DNA from: CAYVAP01 sp964521065
GTDB taxonomy: Bacteria > Bacteroidota > Bacteroidia > J057
Assembly (NCBI GenBank): GCA_964521065.1
Contig: CAZFPQ010000236.1
Coordinates: 1-11,232, forward strand
Direction: 5' to 3'
Length of the DNA: 11,232 bases
The notes under the pieces are model-generated. The model searched no databases. It was not told where the DNA came from and saw only the letters and a program-made list of their open reading frames with translations. This document shows, one piece after another, positions 7,478 through 11,232 of this stretch. How positions within the stretch are numbered: the stretch's first letter is position 1; each line of letters opens with the position of its first letter. The translations under genes were made by a program, and so were the position numbers.

Positions 7478-8716
7478 CTAGTTTACCAGGCGGAAAGTAA
7501 TAGGCAGCGTTTTGTAAACCGATACCGCTTGTCCTCCTTGAGTTCCAGGATTCCACTTAGGCATACGGCTGATGATGCGGATCGCCTCTTCATCACAACC
7601 ATTTCCTACTTTGCGTAGGACGGTGTAATTCCCATGGCTTCCATCCTCGTTTACGACAAAGCGTACCACCACGGTTCCTTCAGTCTCGCTGTTGCGAGCT
7701 TGGCGGGGGTAACGATAATTGCGTTGAATGAAACGGGCCATGGCTGAGTTGCCTCCGGGAAAGCTTGGCTCTACTTCAGACGCGAGAAGAGGTCCGGCTA
7801 CTCCTCCGGTGGCTGAACTCGCAACCGGCTGACTAGGAGTGGCTTGCTCCTCCCCTGCAGGGATGGGGTTATCTACCTGAGGTTCGGCAAATGCATCCTC
7901 GACTAAGCGGGCATTGGCAGGATCTACCAGAGGGTTGGCATCGTTGGCGGCAAACAAATCTGGATCGAGGTCCTGGATTTCCGATACCTGAGTAGGAATG
8001 GTAGATTCGTTGTTTTCCTCGGCGATCTGTACCGGAGTCTCGTCTGTATTGTCAGCAGGTGAGTTTTGAGGCTCTTCTTTAGGCAGTGGGGCATTTACCC
8101 GGATGCTTTTCACGTAGATGCTGCTGGCTTCTCCCTTAGTGGCAAGCAGCTTTACATCAAAGTTGCCAGGTAAAGGATAGCGATAAGACACACGATCGGT
8201 GACTTTGCGGCGTTGGCCATTTCCGAGATCCAGAAGATAGTCAATTTCTGGATCGTGGTTTTCGATGGTGAAGACCAACAATTCCCCGGCACGACGGACT
8301 CCTGCAATGTCTATGACAAATGGAGTTAGGCTTTGCGCAGAGGTGGTGTCCAGCCCACCAGCGGCGCTCAGCTCGTCAAAGCGGCGGGCCATGGCCACGG
8401 TTTCATTGAACCGAGTATAGTCGGCCATGGAGCGAATGGTTTCGGTACCCAAGTCTGGGTGCTGAACCAAAATCTCTGAGACATCAGAGGTTAGAATCCC
8501 ACTCAATTGATCCTGAGACAGATCTGCATACTGATATAAAGGAAGATTCTGAGTAGTGCGAGTAAGAGAGTTAAAGGCAAAACCACCTGCGCCGAGCAAG
8601 CCGATGGCCATTGCTCCATAAAACATGCGCTTACGTCGGGTCTTGGATTTTTCTCGGGCTTCGATGCGCTGTAGGACGTCTTCGACCCGGGTAGATTGAA
8701 TGTTCTGCTTAGCCAT
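7478..8716 (-). CDS. TonB-like energy transducer with PKD-like periplasmic segment
   Basis: This 412-residue envelope protein has a basic cytoplasmic N-terminus (about 1-30, including KSKTRRKR), one membrane helix (about 31-50, MFYGAMAIGLLGAGGFAF) and a periplasmic remainder. Residues about 130-210 look like a PKD-type beta-sandwich: LLDLGNGQ (161-168), then VSYRYPLPGNFDVKLLA (176-192). A linker rich in Pro, Glu and Asn (about 208-315) precedes the TonB C-terminal domain (318-412), with SFPGG at its start, YRYPRQA around the YP at 336-337, and the usual VVRFVVNEDG and ITFRLVN strands. Proteins of this kind pass proton-motive energy from ExbB/ExbD to outer-membrane TonB-dependent receptors. 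No exbB, exbD or receptor gene is in the window, so its partners are unknown. The C-terminal domain assignment is firm; the PKD-like call is moderate. The upstream gene has its own terminator, so this is probably a single-gene unit. Confidence 0.9.
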   Translation of the reverse strand: MAKQNIQSTRVEDVLQRIEAREKSKTRRKRMFYGAMAIGLLGAGGFAFNSLTRTTQNLPLYQYADLSQDQLSGILTSDVSEILVQHPDLGTETIRSMADYTRFNETVAMARRFDELSAAGGLDTTSAQSLTPFVIDIAGVRRAGELLVFTIENHDPEIDYLLDLGNGQRRKVTDRVSYRYPLPGNFDVKLLATKGEASSIYVKSIRVNAPLPKEEPQNSPADNTDETPVQIAEENNESTIPTQVSEIQDLDPDLFAANDANPLVDPANARLVEDAFAEPQVDNPIPAGEEQATPSQPVASSATGGVAGPLLASEVEPSFPGGNSAMARFIQRNYRYPRQARNSETEGTVVVRFVVNEDGSHGNYTVLRKVGNGCDEEAIRIISRMPKWNPGTQGGQAVSVYKTLPITFRLVN

Positions 8717-8895
8717 GAGGACGAATAGTTAAATATCACTGGGTAGATGAAAACCAGGCCCCTGAAAGATCTCAATAGGATTTCACCCCGCTGGAATTTG
8801 TTTCCAAACGGACCATAGATCCCATGAATTGAGATAGATCAGAAAGTAGAACCTGCCAGGATTCGCTTTCGGTACTCACAAGACTAAGGCCAAAA

Positions 8896-8918
8896 TGATC
8901 ACTTTTCGCAAAGTGTCA
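8896..8918 (-). terminator. Terminator-like hairpin upstream of the TonB-like gene
   Basis: CACTTT (8900-8905) pairs with AAAGTG (8910-8915) around a TCGC loop, and the stem extends by TGA/TCA with one bulged T at 8899. Read on the minus strand it is followed immediately by TTTTGGCC, giving a short U-tract. It lies about 200 bases past the vWA stop codon and 180 bases before the TonB-like start, so it could be a backup terminator or the end of a small transcript. The stem is AT-rich and only moderately stable. Confidence 0.4.
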
Positions 8919-9027
8919 TTCCAAAGGCGGCTGTAGGCGAAATTGCTTGAGGCTGCCGTTTTTTCAGAAATGGCCAACTATTCAGGCGAGTGTAGAAACG
9001 ACCTTGTTAGATTGGGAACAAATACTG

Positions 9028-9053
9028 GGCCGCGCTGGAGTTTCAGCACGGCC
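9028..9053 (-). terminator. Probable terminator of the vWA protein gene
   Basis: GGCCGCGCTG (9028-9037) pairs with CAGCACGGCC (9044-9053) with one C-A mismatch, closing a 6-base loop. On the minus strand the stem is followed by CAGTATTTGTTCCC, a loose U-rich tail. It is about 67 bases beyond the stop of the vWA gene. The stem is GC-rich and strong; the U-tract is weak, so confidence is moderate. Confidence 0.6.
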
Positions 9054-9119
9054 TCTTCGTCCCATCGGTCTGGGCCTTTACCTGAATGGCCAAAATCAAT
9101 TTGCGGCCGGGCAAACTCG

Positions 9120-11150
9120 CTACTTGCGTACGGCTTTGGCCTCTTTGAGCAAAGCGGCGTCGGCATTAGAGCGATTGATCATCGCATGGGTACCTTGGCC
9201 CTTTTGCGCTAGCTTATTCAGCTGCTCGATTTTATAGCCTGGCAGCTTGCCAAATGAGAAGACCGTCATGACCATCTGGTCACCCGCCACCTTCTCACTC
9301 AATGAGTAGAGTCCCTCCACGTCGAAGGAGCCATCTGTAGCAAAGATGATGCGGTTATTTCCTCCAGGGATGAAATTTTCCCGAGCCAAGCGAAGCGCCT
9401 TGCGCAAAGCCGTCTTGCTATCAGTAGACCCAGAAGAGGAAAGTCGCTCAATCGCTCTCAAGATGGTTTTTTGATCTGCTGCAGACACCCCGTCTAAGAC
9501 GACATTCACCTCTCCAGCGTAGGCAATGATGGAAATACGGTCTTCGGCACGCATGTGCACCAACATCCTGCGCAAGGCCTCCTTCAGAAGGGGAAGCTTG
9601 TTAGGATCCTGCATGGAGCTAGATACATCTAGCACCAAGGTAAGGTTGTTTTTGGCTACCCCTTCAAAGGAATAGGGATCTTCTGGCTCCTCTACCTGAG
9701 GAGTAGGGGCTGGCTGAGGCTGAGCAACTGGAGGGGCATCAGGCCGAAGTTTGGGTTCCACTTTTGAGACTTGTAGCTCCTCTTTTTCTTGCGAAGGAGG
9801 AGAAGGGCTAGTCCCTTCGTCTAGCGGCGTCTCGGTCTGGGCTAGGTCTGGGCCTGATGGGTCGGGTTCTGGGTCCGGATCTGGGATCACCGCTACAGGT
9901 GGCGGAGCGTTTTTGGCTAAAACGTAATTAGCCGTATAAGTCTTGCCCAATCCAGAGGCCTCGAGGGTTAAGCGTCGTCCTTCGCTGCTGTAGCCATCGG
10001 CATAGACCACCTGATCATAGGTTTTGGAGTCATTAGGTAACTCAATGCGGTATTTTCCACTGGCGGTGGTTTGCACCTTGCTGACCAGGCGTTTGGTCCG
10101 CGCATCCATCAAGATTACCTCAGCAGGCATTCCTCGCCAAGTAGCAGAATCACGCACCGTCCCGGCTAGGATATGGTTTACTTTGACGGGGGTTGGTTTC
10201 ATGCGTTCATCCGCCTCTTTCAAATCCGCAAAATGGATGTCCCCATCTCGGATAAAATAGGCTTCACTCCCATCGGCGGTCAAAATAAAGCCATAGTCAT
10301 CGCCGGGCGTGTTGAACGGAGCGCCGACGTTGATCACATCGCCTACACTGCCATCGCTGCGCAAGGTAGCCTTGAAAATATCTAACCCTCCTAGCCCTCG
10401 GTATCCATCCGAGGCAAAGTAAATGGTTTTGTTGTCTGCGGCGATGAAGACGGAGCGCTCATCTCCTGGGGTACTCAATGACATCAAGCGGCATGGTGTC
10501 CAGCCTCGGCTGGTTTTGCGGCTGATATAGATGTCCATGGGAGTATTATAGCCATAGCCTGCTGCTACCACAAAAATTCGCTCATTGGGAGAGACGGCCA
10601 TGCCATCAGTGGCACTAAAATGCTGGAAGAACTGGGTAATACCTCCGCCCAATCCTTCTTTCAGGCGCCAGCTCCCCCTTTCATGGCGAGCTCGGTAGTA
10701 AGGCCCCCCTGTGTCTTGCCAATTAGAATTCCAGCTTTGGAAATAAACGGTCTTGCCATCTACACTGATGTGGGGTTCATCTTCTCCATCACTAGAATTG
10801 ATGCCATAGGGCATACAATGGGGTTTCTGCCAATTGCCATTGACCTTGCGGGAATACCAAATATCTCCGTCGTATACCGAGTCTCCTTTATAGGTCATGA
10901 ACTTCTGAGACCAATACTGCCCTCCCCTCAGAGACATGAAGTAGAGCATTTTCCCATCTGGAGTAATAGAAAGGTTGGTCTCCCTAGCGGAGGAATTTAC
11001 CGTAGTCAAGGGAGTAATCCGTACCCGGTCCTTGTGATCTAAAATGAGGGCACTTCTCTGGGCTTGTAGTCCAGCTAAACTACCCCAAAGGAAGAGGCAT
11101 AGCCAAGTCAGTCGTATGGGTGGCATTACCCTGGTGGATCGATCGGTCAT
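9120..11150 (-). CDS. Secreted PD40 propeller / CRD / von Willebrand A domain protein
   Basis: This 676-residue exported protein has a signal peptide with hydrophobic core LTWLCLFLWGSLAGLQA and likely cleavage after A30. M9 is an alternative start giving a more usual signal length. Five PD40-type propeller motifs follow: TPDGKMLYF (63-71), SVDGKTVYF (129-137), SPNERIFVV (187-195), AADNKTIYF (237-245, then SDGYRGLGGLDIF) and TADGSEAYF (291-299). Residues about 326-410 form a carboxypeptidase-regulatory-like (transthyretin-fold) domain, beginning LAGTVRD. A Pro/Glu-rich linker (about 413-495) leads to a vWA domain (about 503-665) with a complete MIDAS: D508-x-S510-x-S512, T576 and D606. The stretch ENFIPGGNNR resembles the YfbK-type vWA family. 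PD40-CRD proteins of Bacteroidota usually end in an OmpA-like peptidoglycan-binding domain; here a vWA domain takes that place. A metal-dependent protein-binding role in the periplasm or at the surface is inferred; the partner is unknown. Confidence 0.9.
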   Translation of the reverse strand: MTDRSTRVMPPIRLTWLCLFLWGSLAGLQAQRSALILDHKDRVRITPLTTVNSSARETNLSITPDGKMLYFMSLRGGQYWSQKFMTYKGDSVYDGDIWYSRKVNGNWQKPHCMPYGINSSDGEDEPHISVDGKTVYFQSWNSNWQDTGGPYYRARHERGSWRLKEGLGGGITQFFQHFSATDGMAVSPNERIFVVAAGYGYNTPMDIYISRKTSRGWTPCRLMSLSTPGDERSVFIAADNKTIYFASDGYRGLGGLDIFKATLRSDGSVGDVINVGAPFNTPGDDYGFILTADGSEAYFIRDGDIHFADLKEADERMKPTPVKVNHILAGTVRDSATWRGMPAEVILMDARTKRLVSKVQTTASGKYRIELPNDSKTYDQVVYADGYSSEGRRLTLEASGLGKTYTANYVLAKNAPPPVAVIPDPDPEPDPSGPDLAQTETPLDEGTSPSPPSQEKEELQVSKVEPKLRPDAPPVAQPQPAPTPQVEEPEDPYSFEGVAKNNLTLVLDVSSSMQDPNKLPLLKEALRRMLVHMRAEDRISIIAYAGEVNVVLDGVSAADQKTILRAIERLSSSGSTDSKTALRKALRLARENFIPGGNNRIIFATDGSFDVEGLYSLSEKVAGDQMVMTVFSFGKLPGYKIEQLNKLAQKGQGTHAMINRSNADAALLKEAKAVRK

Positions 11151-11166
11151 TTATTTCATTCTCGTT

Positions 11167-11203
11167 AAAAACACCTCAAGCTTGGGAGAGTTGATGGAGG
11201 TGT
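11167..11203 (-). terminator. Probable terminator of a minus-strand gene beyond the right edge
   Basis: ACACCTC (11171-11177) pairs perfectly with GAGGTGT (11197-11203) across a 19-base loop. On the minus strand the stem runs straight into TTTTT (its last base plus 11170-11167), the classical intrinsic-terminator layout. A minus-strand frame entering from the right edge stops with TGA at 11208-11206, directly before the stem, and would supply the last eight codons of a gene outside the window; another frame stops earlier. The vWA gene begins only about 16 bases past the U-tract, so its promoter must overlap this hairpin or read-through must occur. Confidence 0.55.
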
Positions 11204-11232
11204 GATCAATCGTAATTTTTTATTCTATGGGT

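Larger units (their letters stand above)
8717..9119. other. Intergenic region without a supported gene
   Basis: These 403 bases lie between the start of the TonB-like gene and the end of the vWA protein gene, both on the minus strand. Two hairpins with minus-strand U-rich flanks are present (9028-9053 and 8896-8918). About 180 bases next to the TonB-like start must hold its promoter, but no convincing TAnnTTTG element was found by eye. An open plus-strand frame crosses 8899-9237, running antisense into the 3' end of the vWA gene; its only usable start is a TTG and its product resembles nothing recognised, so it is not called a gene. Confidence 0.6.

Noticed and set aside
8899..9237. Open plus-strand frame crossing the intergenic gap and running antisense into the 3' end of the vWA gene
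   Set aside because: The only plausible start is a TTG at 8947, the last third lies opposite a confident gene, a strong hairpin of the minus-strand unit sits inside it, and the product matches nothing recognisable.
10167..11150. TolB-like translocation protein identity for the propeller part of the vWA protein
   Set aside because: PD40 repeats are shared with TolB, but the following carboxypeptidase-regulatory-like and vWA domains and the absence of tol/pal neighbours do not fit TolB.

Overview
The window looks like chromosomal DNA from a member of the Bacteroidota, most plausibly a Saprospiria/Saprospiraceae-type environmental bacterium. This rests on gene content: a TonB-type energy transducer with a Bacteroidota-style C-terminal domain, an envelope protein combining PD40 beta-propeller repeats with a carboxypeptidase-regulatory-like domain, a large CheB/CheR/PAS/histidine-kinase fusion beside an Rcp1-like response regulator, and starts preceded by AT-rich sequence rather than clear Shine-Dalgarno motifs. 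No rRNA, tRNA, CRISPR array, transposase or phage gene is visible. The family-level placement is inference.

Left part (1-4722, plus strand): a possible gene tail at the left edge is followed by a single-domain response regulator (107-604) and a 1343-residue hybrid sensor protein (691-4722). The hybrid carries CheB methylesterase, CheR methyltransferase, PAS-like domains, a strikingly regular heptad coiled coil and a C-terminal histidine kinase. The two are probably co-transcribed and form a two-component pair. No CheA, CheW or chemoreceptor gene is nearby.

Middle (4723-7239): the sensor gene converges on a two-gene ABC-2 exporter operon read from the minus strand: ATPase first (7239-6262), then permease (6265-4961), with a 4-base ATGA overlap. 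The convergent gap holds a 14-bp perfect hairpin, probably a bidirectional terminator, nested inside a longer imperfect inverted repeat.

Right part (7240-11232, minus strand): two independent cell-envelope genes. One is a TonB-like protein with a PKD-like periplasmic segment (8716-7478). The other is a secreted PD40 / carboxypeptidase-regulatory / proline-rich / von Willebrand A protein (11150-9120). Each is followed by hairpins that look like intrinsic terminators, and another terminator at the right edge probably ends a minus-strand gene lying outside the window.

Nothing seen is clearly a new system. The most unusual items are the PD40-CRD-vWA architecture, the heptad-repeat linker in the CheB/CheR kinase, and the nested inverted repeat in the convergent gap.
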